A DNA stretch of 5,396 bases from Gammaproteobacteria bacterium UBA5078 (GTDB lineage: Bacteria > Pseudomonadota > Gammaproteobacteria > Pseudomonadales > Pseudohongiellaceae). The position numbers were made by a program, and so were the translations under genes. Below, one piece after another: positions 1 through 5,389 of the stretch (position 1 is its first letter; each line of letters starts with the position of its first letter). The DNA is taken from assembly GCA_002416505.1 (NCBI GenBank), contig DIAM01000021.1, positions 299,596-304,991 on the forward strand, given 5' to 3'. Below the pieces are notes generated by a model, which had not been told where the DNA came from, did no database searches, and saw only the letters and a program-made list of their open reading frames with translations.

Positions 1-273
1 CGAGCCACTAAGATCCACGACGATGCGATGAGGATTCTCTAGCGTGAACAGGCTGTACTGCACCTGTCGGTCGAGATCAAAGACGATACGGGTGTAATCG
101 GGCGCGCGCCATAGCCGCACCTCTTCTACCTCGGCCGCAAACAGCGCTGATGACACAAACGACACGAGCAATGCCAGTAGCGTGCCACGGGCTAGCGCTC
201 GCGCAAATCCTGCCCCAAGACAGGAATAGCGTGCATTCAATCCCGCTCTTAGGCAGCCAACAAAACCATTCAT
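1..273 (-). CDS. amiB: N-acetylmuramoyl-L-alanine amidase, N-terminal part (AmiB/AmiC type); runs off the left edge
   Basis: I translated this open frame by hand from the ATG at 273-271 to the window edge: 91 codons, no stop. The protein begins with a basic N-terminal stretch, then a hydrophobic core (about residues 31-46, TLLALLVSFVSSALFA) and a probable signal-peptidase site near ALFA/AE. It continues into an AMIN domain: VRLWRAPDYTRIVFDL (residues 52-67) and PHRIVVDLSG (81-90) are typical. AMIN domains bind peptidoglycan and place AmiB/AmiC amidases at the division septum, where the zinc-dependent Amidase_3 domain cuts the amide bond between N-acetylmuramate and L-alanine. That catalytic domain is outside the window, so activity is inferred. 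The start overlaps the tsaE stop as ATGA, which implies translational coupling; a GGAA lies about 10 bases upstream. No twin-arginine motif is visible, so Sec export is likelier than the Tat export of E. coli AmiC. The symbol rests on AMIN plus the tsaE-amiB order; amiC cannot be fully excluded. Confidence 0.9.
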   Translation of the reverse strand, partial: MNGFVGCLRAGLNARYSCLGAGFARALARGTLLALLVSFVSSALFAAEVEEVRLWRAPDYTRIVFDLDRQVQYSLFTLENPHRIVVDLSGS

Positions 274-791
274 TGCGTATTGTTTCCAGTCGTTAAAACT
301 TCAGTGTATGCAGATAATCTTAGCGCGATACGCTCACCATGTGCCGAGCGAGGCTCCCAACGAATTAGGCGACCGGCGCCCTGTATCGTCAGCGTGATCA
401 CTAAGTCGGGCGCGGGCAAATAACCAACACCGCGCTCTGCCCATTCGATAAGACACAGATTAGAGTCGTCAAAATAGTCGAAAACTCCAAGAAATTCAAC
501 CTCTTCCGGATCCGCTAAACGGTATAGATCGAAGTGATAAAGATTGAATTCTGGCCCCTCATATGGTTCGACCAAGGTGTACGTAGGACTCTTTACCGCA
601 CCAACATGGCCGTAGCCACGCAGCACCCCTCGCGTTAGCGTGGTCTTGCCAGCCCCTAAATCTCCGCTGAGATAGACCCGACCACCGAGGGTTTTCGTGC
701 GCGGAGGTGCCTCTTGCGTAGCCCGAGCAAGCGCACGACCAAATGCTTCGGTCGCCTCTTCGTCGCGCAGATAGGATTGATATTCGGCCAT
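270..791 (-). CDS. tsaE: tRNA N6-threonylcarbamoyladenosine (t6A37) biosynthesis ATPase TsaE
   Basis: TsaE (formerly YjeE) is a small cytoplasmic ATPase that works with TsaB and TsaD to make the t6A modification at position 37 of ANN-decoding tRNAs. Counting from the ATG at 791, the protein has 173 residues: Walker A GDLGAGKTT (43-51), the family switch motif SPTYTLVEPY (68-77), HFDLYRLADPEE (86-97) and the Walker B-like strand LIEWAERG (114-121). Three starts are possible: GTG 815, ATG 809 and ATG 791. None has a strong ribosome site. I prefer 791 because its N-terminus (MAEYQSYLRDEEAT) lines up without gaps with the start of E. coli TsaE as I recall it; the GTG would add eight residues. The protein is about 20 residues longer than the E. 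coli protein, partly from an extra loop (EAPPRTKTLG, 27-36) before the first strand. It sits 38 bases after nnr and overlaps amiB by four bases, as expected for an operon. Family assignment is secure; the start is moderate. Confidence 0.95.
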   Translation of the reverse strand: MAEYQSYLRDEEATEAFGRALARATQEAPPRTKTLGGRVYLSGDLGAGKTTLTRGVLRGYGHVGAVKSPTYTLVEPYEGPEFNLYHFDLYRLADPEEVEFLGVFDYFDDSNLCLIEWAERGVGYLPAPDLVITLTIQGAGRLIRWEPRSAHGERIALRLSAYTEVLTTGNNTQ

Positions 792-829
792 TGCTCTATG
801 ACGTTCCATTGACACAATCGGTGTATTGC

Positions 830-2455
830 CTAAAGATTATTGGCAAGTCGCCTAATATGGTGAAAAAGATCCGTCGCGAGTAGCCCGCGCTCACCCTCAC
901 TGACAACGGCAAGATCTGCCGCCTCGCCATGAATACATACTCCGCAACGCAGCGCGTCGGACACACTCAAACCCTGCGCAATCAAGCCGCCGAGCATCCC
1001 ACTGAGCACATCGCCCATGCCACCGCTCGCCATGCCCGGATTGCCTTCCGTACAGACCTCGACGCTAGACGGCTCCGTTTCGAAATTGACGACCTCGCCA
1101 GGGCAGCATAAAAGACTTCCTGCGCCCTTGAGTAAGACTGCGCCACCGAACTTGTCTTGTAGCGCATAGGCCGCAGCGAAACGATCCTCTTGTACTTGCG
1201 CTACCGTCTTTTGTAAAAGCCGTGCGGCCTCACCGGGATGGGGCGTTAACACCCACATGGGTGAATGCATAAGCATCGCCTTGCCATCGCTTTCGAGAGA
1301 AGCCTCGTTTGCCACCGCCGTTTCAGCCAGGAGATTCAATGCATCGGCATCGATGACCACGGGGAGATGAGAGCCAGCGAAGGCCAAGGCCTGCCTTAGT
1401 ATCGAGTAAGACCAATTGGAATTGCCAAGTCCGGGGCCAATGACAATCACATTCGCCTTCTGCATCAACGCGAGTAACTGCTCGGAGCCGAAGGCATCGG
1501 GCTCCTCTATCGCGCGCACCATAATCTCTGGTCTGCGCGCGAGACTCGCCGTCACGTGCGGGGTTCGCGTCACCAGGCTTACTGTGCCGGCGCCTATGCG
1601 GGCCGCGGCCTCCGCTGCCATCAACGCGGCGCCACCATAGCCGACATCCCCGCCTAGAACAAGCACGTTGCCGCAGTCTCCCTTATGAGCATCTAGGCGC
1701 CGCGGTTTCAGCATCGAGGAGACAGAATTGATGTCGATACGAGTACTGGCCGAGGCTTTTGCGACCCTGCCAGTCTTTAGCGCTTCGGGCATACCGAGGT
1801 CATGAAAGACGATCTCGCCGGCGTGCTCGGGACCATTGCCCGTGAACAGTCCTTGTTTAAGTGCCACCAGACAGACAGTCATTGCGGCACACACAGCGAC
1901 TTCGGCTACGTGCCCGGTGTCGCAGTTTAGTCCAGACGGGATATCTACCGACACTATTGGCAGCCCCGAACCATTCATCCAGTCGATCGTCGGCTCGTAG
2001 GCACCACGCAGTGGGCCGCGATGACCAATGCCCAATAGCGCATCCACGAGCACCGTCTCTTGTCCGAACTGAGCAGAGGCGAGGTCGAGCAGAATATCGC
2101 ATTGCTTGCAAGATACTGCGTTGGCGAGGGCTTCCTCGCGTGCGCTAGCCGCATCTCCGCGAAGGCGAGTGATGTCGCCACACTCAAGCACCTGAACCTT
2201 GATACCAGCTGCCGCGGCTAATGCAGCGATATAATAGCCATCACCGCCGTTATTGCCCGTACCCACGAAGACCACGAGGCGACGCAACTGCGGCCAACGT
2301 TGTGAAATCACGCTCAGCACTACAGTGGCCGCGCGACGCATCAACTTCAAAGCACTAATAGGAATATGCTCGATTAACAAAGCATCGAGTGCTCGAACTT
2401 GTTCGGCGGTGTAGAGCTTGCGCGGCAAATGCGTATTAGAGTTAGATCTATTCAC
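830..2455 (-). CDS. nnr: bifunctional ADP-dependent NAD(P)H-hydrate dehydratase / NAD(P)H-hydrate epimerase
   Basis: Nnr (YjeF) repairs NAD(P)HX, the hydrated, damaged form of NAD(P)H. The N-terminal YjeF_N domain epimerises R- and S-NAD(P)HX, and the C-terminal ribokinase-fold domain dehydrates the S form using ADP. Numbering from the GTG at 2455 (541 aa), the epimerase part shows GTGNNGGDGY (65-74), VDALLGIG (137-144) and SVDIPSGLNCDTG (169-181). The dehydratase part shows HKGDCGNVLVLGG (257-269), GPGLG (340-344), VIDADALNLLA (367-377), LTPHPGEAARLL (403-414), VLLKGAGSL (440-448) and GGMGDVLSGMLGG (478-490) with the probable catalytic Asp482. Both halves are intact. The frame extends upstream to a TTG at 2491, but that codon has no ribosome site, whereas the GTG has AAGG five bases before it. 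There appears to be an insertion of about 15-20 residues (around 378-398) between the DADALNLL and TPHPGE motifs. The length is slightly above the 515 aa of E. coli Nnr. It lies downstream of marR and upstream of tsaE. Confidence 0.96.
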   Translation of the reverse strand: MNRSNSNTHLPRKLYTAEQVRALDALLIEHIPISALKLMRRAATVVLSVISQRWPQLRRLVVFVGTGNNGGDGYYIAALAAAAGIKVQVLECGDITRLRGDAASAREEALANAVSCKQCDILLDLASAQFGQETVLVDALLGIGHRGPLRGAYEPTIDWMNGSGLPIVSVDIPSGLNCDTGHVAEVAVCAAMTVCLVALKQGLFTGNGPEHAGEIVFHDLGMPEALKTGRVAKASASTRIDINSVSSMLKPRRLDAHKGDCGNVLVLGGDVGYGGAALMAAEAAARIGAGTVSLVTRTPHVTASLARRPEIMVRAIEEPDAFGSEQLLALMQKANVIVIGPGLGNSNWSYSILRQALAFAGSHLPVVIDADALNLLAETAVANEASLESDGKAMLMHSPMWVLTPHPGEAARLLQKTVAQVQEDRFAAAYALQDKFGGAVLLKGAGSLLCCPGEVVNFETEPSSVEVCTEGNPGMASGGMGDVLSGMLGGLIAQGLSVSDALRCGVCIHGEAADLAVVSEGERGLLATDLFHHIRRLANNL

Positions 2456-2458
2456 GAT

Positions 2459-2467
2459 TCCCTTCCC
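2459..2467 (-). promoter_or_regulatory. ribosome binding site that decides the nnr start
   Basis: On the minus strand the sequence reads GGGAAGGGA, ATC, then GTG. The AAGG core (2461-2464) ends five bases before the GTG at 2455-2453. The alternative start, TTG at 2491, is preceded by GACAGCTCTAGCGA, which has no purine-rich Shine-Dalgarno core. This is the reason for choosing the shorter Nnr. Confidence 0.65.
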
Positions 2468-2506
2468 GTGCAAATAGAATAATTGCGGCAATCGCTAGAG
2501 CTGTCA

Positions 2507-2950
2507 TTAGCGATCGAACTTATGGATTAGGCGGCGAACTAATTGCAAACCAATCTCCAATTCTTCTACGGGCACATCTTCAGTGTTCTCGATTGCCCAA
2601 GGGTCCTGCACTATCCTCAGCGAGGTATACACATCCTGCCCCGTGTCGGTTAAACATACCAGTACGGAACGTTTATGTTCGGGATTTTCCGTATAACGCA
2701 GCAGGCCATCTTTTTCCATGACATCCGTTATGCGCTGCACCGCCTGCCGAGATTGCCCTAAGACCCGGGCGATACCAGGTACGGTTACGCCTGAGTTTGC
2801 CAAGGCGACTACGCCGATCACCTTCCAGCGCGCACTGGTCAGGCCAAGCGCCTCTGCCATATGATCGCCTTCTGCAACCAAGAGGCCATTGAGCCGGAAC
2901 AAGGAAAGCACGAGGTCGAGAAAGAGCTTACGCTTGGGCGAGTGAGCCAT
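2507..2950 (-). CDS. MarR-family winged helix-turn-helix transcriptional regulator
   Basis: This is a 147-residue protein of usual MarR size. The N-terminal helices (about 6-50) would form the dimer and ligand-binding region. A winged helix-turn-helix follows: VTVPGIARVLGQSRQAVQRI (55-74) is the helix-turn-helix, continued by TDVMEKDGLL, and the wing is ENPEHKRSVLVCLTDTG (88-104), with basic K93-R94 at its tip and the usual L-T-D-T-G exit. The C-terminal helix (about 127-146) closes the dimer interface. MarR proteins bind palindromes as homodimers, mostly repress, and commonly control themselves and a divergent neighbour. The start is the ATG at 2950-2948, with AGGAG six bases upstream. A good promoter and a palindrome lie just upstream (2971-3032), which suits self-control. 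It is followed after 51 bases by nnr and is probably cotranscribed with it. A MarR gene in this place is unusual; in E. coli the gene next to nnr here is queG. The ligand and the exact subfamily cannot be told from the sequence. Confidence 0.92.
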   Translation of the reverse strand: MAHSPKRKLFLDLVLSLFRLNGLLVAEGDHMAEALGLTSARWKVIGVVALANSGVTVPGIARVLGQSRQAVQRITDVMEKDGLLRYTENPEHKRSVLVCLTDTGQDVYTSLRIVQDPWAIENTEDVPVEELEIGLQLVRRLIHKFDR

Positions 2951-2956
2951 GGAAAA

Positions 2957-2961
2957 CTCCT
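2957..2961 (-). promoter_or_regulatory. ribosome binding site of the marR-family gene
   Basis: AGGAG on the minus strand, six bases before the ATG at 2950. It is the strongest Shine-Dalgarno sequence in the window and fixes the start of the regulator. Confidence 0.75.
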
Positions 2962-2970
2962 AGACGATTC

Positions 2971-2998
2971 ATAATAAGACAAGGCAGCATGCTGTCAC
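2971..2998 (-). promoter_or_regulatory. probable sigma-70 promoter of marR-nnr-tsaE-amiB
   Basis: On the minus strand a -35 box GTGACA (2998-2993, five of six to TTGACA) and a -10 box TATTAT (2976-2971, five of six to TATAAT) are separated by 16 bases. Transcription would start near 2964, giving a short leader that still contains the AGGAG ribosome site. The spacer holds most of the palindrome CAGCATGCTG (2985-2994), so a bound regulator would block polymerase. A second, weaker candidate upstream has a perfect TTGACA (3017-3012) but only CAGCAT (2994-2989) as -10 after 17 bases. Assignment is by consensus match only. Confidence 0.6.
2983..2997. promoter_or_regulatory. operator-like palindrome, proximal site (possible MarR binding site)
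   Basis: GGCAGCATGCTGTCA contains a perfect 10-base palindrome, CAGCATGCTG (2985-2994), lying between the -35 and -10 boxes of the marR promoter. An inverted, partly matching copy lies at 3021-3032. MarR proteins typically bind such palindromes in their own promoters. That this is the binding site is inference from position and symmetry. Confidence 0.45.
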
Positions 2999-2999
2999 T

Positions 3000-3029
3000 A
3001 TGACTAATTGCTGTCAATCTCTGTATGCT
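3000..3029 (+). promoter_or_regulatory. weak candidate promoter for the DUF4159 gene
   Basis: A possible -35 ATGACT (3000-3005, four of six) and -10 TATGCT (3024-3029, four of six) are spaced by 18 bases. The start would fall near 3036, leaving a leader of about 70 bases containing the hairpins at 3047-3119. An alternative is TTGCAA (3050-3055) with TAGCTT (3073-3078), spacer 17, which fits less well. Neither is strong, so the gene may be weakly expressed or need an activator. Confidence 0.25.
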
Positions 3030-3032
3030 GCC
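3021..3032. promoter_or_regulatory. operator-like site, distal copy in inverted orientation
   Basis: CTGTATGCTGCC, read on the minus strand as GGCAGCATACAG, matches the proximal site GGCAGCATGCTG (2983-2994) at 10 of 12 positions, including the first eight. The two sites are centred about 38 bases apart. It overlaps the candidate -10 box of the rightward promoter (TATGCT, 3024-3029), so one regulator could control both directions. Inferred, not shown. Confidence 0.35.
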
Positions 3033-3046
3033 GATTCTCTAGCCCC

Positions 3047-3119
3047 ACCTTGCAAAGCGCGGAATCGCAAGGTAGCTTAGTATCGCTACCCATAGCGCCA
3101 AGGCCCTGATGCTGGTAGC
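3047..3119 (+). promoter_or_regulatory. leader of the DUF4159 gene with overlapping, mutually exclusive hairpins
   Basis: Three perfect inverted repeats overlap. A: ACCTTGC (3047-3053) with GCAAGGT (3067-3073), 7 pairs. B: GGTAGC (3071-3076) with GCTACC (3085-3090), 6 pairs and an 8-base loop. C: GCTACC (3085-3090) with GGTAGC (3114-3119), 6 pairs, whose loop encloses the AAGG ribosome site (3100-3103) and the ATG (3109). A and B share 3071-3073, and B and C share 3085-3090, so forming B excludes both others. There is no T-run, so none is an ordinary intrinsic terminator. This could be a translational switch or nested protein-binding sites; chance is also possible with stems this short. Confidence 0.3.
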
Positions 3120-3945
3120 CAAAATATTCATTCACTATGCAATGACGCCCATGAGTCGACTCACTGACATAGCAAAACGCCGCGCAATTCTAATTTCGCA
3201 ATGTATTGGCGCGCTTGTCTGGTCGCTGCACAGCAGCGCACAACCCTTACTGGACCCTCAGGCTATCGAACTGCAAGATGTTGCAGGAGAGTTCGCCTTC
3301 GTGCGCTTGCAATATGACAACTATTACAATGACGGCTTCGGCTATGGCACCTGGCGCACCGATTTCCCAAGCGCCGACTCCAACTTCCTGCGCGGCGTAT
3401 CGCGCCTCAGCAATGTTCGAGTCATGAAGGACCCCATCGTACTGCGCATCGATGACGAACGTATTTACGACTACCCCTTCCTTTACGCGCTCGAGATGGG
3501 CCGCAGTGGCGGGCCGAGCTTTAACCCTAAGGAAAAGGAGAATATGCGCGAATATCTATTGCGCGGCGGCTTCCTACTCATCGACGATTTCTGGGGCACA
3601 AGACAGTGGGATAATTTCTACCGCGCGTTTACCGATGTCTTTCCTGATCGCGAGATTATTGAGTTAAGCCCGGATCATGAGATCTTCCGTAGCTATTACG
3701 ATATCGACGGCCCGCAGATGATTCCCGTGATCGGCAACCCAGAGAACTATCCCGAACAGGACGTCGATCGCGCGTCGAATCACGCTATTCTCGATGACTC
3801 AGGTCGCGTCATGGTGCTGATCAACTGGAATTCCGATATGGGCGACGGCTGGGAACATACCTTCGATCCGCGCTACCCAACCCGCTATGCAAACCTTGCC
3901 TATCAGCTGGGTATCAATTACCTAATCTATTCCCTGACTCATTGA
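3109..3945 (+). CDS. secreted DUF4159 domain-containing protein of unknown function
   Basis: A 278-residue protein. An N-terminal signal peptide is clear: basic KRR (23-25), hydrophobic core AILISQCIGALVWSL (26-40) and a likely cleavage site SSA/QP after Ala44, so the mature protein of about 234 residues should be periplasmic, with no other membrane segment. The rest is a full DUF4159 domain, recognised from FVRLQYDNYYNDG (64-76), TWRTDFPSADSNFLRGV (81-97), DDERIYDYPFLYALE (115-129), MREYLLRGGFLLIDDFWG (146-163), SPDHEIF (187-193) and the C-terminal RYANLAYQLGINYLIYSLTH (259-278). DUF4159 has no assigned reaction. In many bacteria it occurs within larger membrane proteins or near MoxR/DUF58 genes; here it is a short stand-alone form. 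The start at 3109 has AAGG five bases upstream but gives a long 44-residue signal; ATG 3142 or 3151 would give a more usual 30-33 residues but lacks a ribosome site. It is divergent from marR and convergent with chaN. Confidence 0.88.
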   Translation: MLVAKIFIHYAMTPMSRLTDIAKRRAILISQCIGALVWSLHSSAQPLLDPQAIELQDVAGEFAFVRLQYDNYYNDGFGYGTWRTDFPSADSNFLRGVSRLSNVRVMKDPIVLRIDDERIYDYPFLYALEMGRSGGPSFNPKEKENMREYLLRGGFLLIDDFWGTRQWDNFYRAFTDVFPDREIIELSPDHEIFRSYYDIDGPQMIPVIGNPENYPEQDVDRASNHAILDDSGRVMVLINWNSDMGDGWEHTFDPRYPTRYANLAYQLGINYLIYSLTH

Positions 3946-3948
3946 GGG

Positions 3949-4890
3949 CTATTCGCTAGCGCCGCTGCGCAGCCCCGCACAGTAATCTTGCACGGCTAGG
4001 GCCGGCGTAAACCATACATAGTCGTAGGGTGCATTGGCCGAGAAACTCTCCAGGTATTCCTGAGCCCGGCCTGACTCCGGACTCACCTCTAAGAAGGCGA
4101 CACTGATCAGCGCACCCTGCTCGAGCCCGACATAGTTAGGCACCCCTAAGTCGCGGCGCGCATGAAAATTGCCCGCGATTAAGACGCGCACACCGTCACT
4201 GCTGCCCCCTTCGCTAAGCAGACTCTGCGCCATCGCGGCATCGCGCGCTTGCTGCACAGCGACCATCGCAGGGAATTGACTCTCCGGCAACATACCACAA
4301 TGACTCTCATCAATTTCCTGATGCAGACGCTGCATCTGGGCGGCGTCTAAGATGCCATCATTTGCGGCATTCGGCGCGGCGGCATAAACCGCCATCATCT
4401 CATCATTGCTGATATTGGCACTGCGCACAGTCGCGCCGGCCAGCAAACTGTCTTGAACTAGGGGACCATAGAAAGACCAGTCCCAGCCCTGCGCGTCCCA
4501 ACTCAATGCGCTGCGCAGCTCATCGAACGAGGAGATTATTGCCGGGTTTAGACTGTCTATAGCGCCTTGCTGGCTACTATCCAACATTTCAAAGCTCACC
4601 CTATCGAGGCTCTTACTCGCATCCAGCTGCGCAAGCACATAACGTTGCAGCTTATGATGATCTGGGTTGTCGTGCTTCTCGCCTAGGATCACGAAGCGTG
4701 CCGCGCCGAGGCGCTGCAGAAATTGCTCTGCGGAGATAGATTGCTCTTCACGAACGCTCCACACGGTCCCTACTAATGCGTGATGGCGATGCAAGGGGGC
4801 TTCCCATGCTCCGAAGGGCGCTTGCGGCACCGCCGAGCAGGCACTAAAGGTCAGGGCAAGCAGTAAAGGCAGCGCTAAGAATCGAGGCAT
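3949..4890 (-). CDS. ChaN-family lipoprotein (haem-binding/Tiki-like fold)
   Basis: A 313-residue predicted lipoprotein of the ChaN family (Pfam Cofac_haem_bdg). A short basic start, hydrophobic core (4-14) and FSAC (15-18) form a type II signal with acylated Cys18. Phe at the -3 position is less usual than Leu, and residue +2 is Ser, so outer-membrane sorting by Lol is expected. Family motifs are plain: VILGEKHDNPDHHKLQ (67-82), SFEML (99-103), WDWSFYGPLV (136-145), SHCGMLPE (196-203), VAVQQARDAAMA (210-221), VLIAGNFHARRDLGVPNYV (236-254) and DYVWFTPA (290-297). Campylobacter jejuni ChaN binds haem and is linked to iron uptake; the wider family shares the fold of Tiki and related putative metallohydrolases, so a hydrolytic role is also possible. 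The start is the ATG at 4890, with a weak GGAAT upstream. Four bases separate it from the sixA stop, so the two are probably cotranscribed. It ends three bases from the DUF4159 stop on the other strand. Confidence 0.93.
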   Translation of the reverse strand: MPRFLALPLLLALTFSACSAVPQAPFGAWEAPLHRHHALVGTVWSVREEQSISAEQFLQRLGAARFVILGEKHDNPDHHKLQRYVLAQLDASKSLDRVSFEMLDSSQQGAIDSLNPAIISSFDELRSALSWDAQGWDWSFYGPLVQDSLLAGATVRSANISNDEMMAVYAAAPNAANDGILDAAQMQRLHQEIDESHCGMLPESQFPAMVAVQQARDAAMAQSLLSEGGSSDGVRVLIAGNFHARRDLGVPNYVGLEQGALISVAFLEVSPESGRAQEYLESFSANAPYDYVWFTPALAVQDYCAGLRSGASE

Positions 4891-4894
4891 TGGC

Positions 4895-5389
4895 TTATTC
4901 CGGGTTCTTAGGGAAGTCGAAATCGAGAACCTTGCCTATGCCCGGCACCACTTCGGCCCAATATTCGATGGGCAGAGCGATGCTGACGAGGCCGCAGGTC
5001 GGGATGTTGTCGATGCTCGCACGCGCGAGCTCATTGGCCAGATCGGTTAAGGCGGGGTTGTGAGCAACTAAAAGTGCGCCGTGTGCGCTCTCGTCGAAGC
5101 CACTAATCAGCTGGAGAAGTTTAGCGCTGCCCGCTATATAGATCTGCCTATCTTGCACGATCGCACCGGGGTCCAGCCCTAACTCATCACAGATTACGTA
5201 TGCCGTGCTGATAGCCCGCTCTGCGGGGCTACTCACGACGAGATCTACTGCATAGGCGCGCTCACGCATGCGTGCGCCCATATCCGGCGCATCGCGCAAG
5301 CCGCGTTCGTTAAGGGGTCTGTCATAATCTTTTTGCCCAGGAATTGCCCAACTCGATTTAGCGTGCCGCAGCAGATACAGAGTTTTCAT
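4895..5389 (-). CDS. sixA: SixA-type phosphohistidine phosphatase (histidine phosphatase family)
   Basis: A 164-residue cytoplasmic protein of the histidine phosphatase (phosphoglycerate mutase-like) superfamily. The catalytic motif LLRHAKSSW (6-14) carries Arg8 and the nucleophile His9. YDRPLNERGLRDAP (22-35), VVSSPAERAISTA (51-63) with Arg58, and LLVAHNPALTDLA (106-118) with the second catalytic His110 complete the active site. E. coli SixA removes phosphate from histidine-containing phosphotransfer proteins (ArcB HPt, nitrogen-PTS NPr). This protein is closer to the broad RHAKSSW subgroup of COG2062, whose substrates are mostly unknown, so the symbol denotes family, not proven substrate. 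The length matches SixA (about 160 aa). The ATG at 5389 has only seven bases before it in the window, so the promoter and ribosome site cannot be seen. It is followed at once by chaN. Confidence 0.9.
   Translation of the reverse strand: MKTLYLLRHAKSSWAIPGQKDYDRPLNERGLRDAPDMGARMRERAYAVDLVVSSPAERAISTAYVICDELGLDPGAIVQDRQIYIAGSAKLLQLISGFDESAHGALLVAHNPALTDLANELARASIDNIPTCGLVSIALPIEYWAEVVPGIGKVLDFDFPKNPE

Noticed and set aside
792..829. A separate promoter for tsaE in the nnr-tsaE gap
   Set aside because: The gap is 14-38 bases depending on the start chosen, and I see no paired -35/-10 boxes; cotranscription with nnr is simpler.
929..1111. Plus-strand frame of 60 codons inside nnr
   Set aside because: It is antisense to strongly conserved nnr motifs, has no family resemblance and no ribosome site; a shadow of the real gene. 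The same applies to plus frames at 1416-1640 and 1861-2148 and minus frames at 982-1167, 1857-2111 and 1975-2187.
3047..3073. Hairpin ACCTTGC/GCAAGGT as an intrinsic terminator of an upstream transcript
   Set aside because: There is no T-run after the stem, and no gene on the plus strand precedes it in the window.
3206..3667. Two plus-strand frames (3206-3427 and 3452-3667) inside the DUF4159 gene
   Set aside because: They overlap the recognisable DUF4159 domain in another frame and show biased, low-information composition typical of shadow frames.
3948..3960. GCTA-TTCGC-TAGC as a bidirectional terminator between the convergent genes
   Set aside because: The stem has only four pairs and no T-run on either strand, and it lies over the chaN stop codon.
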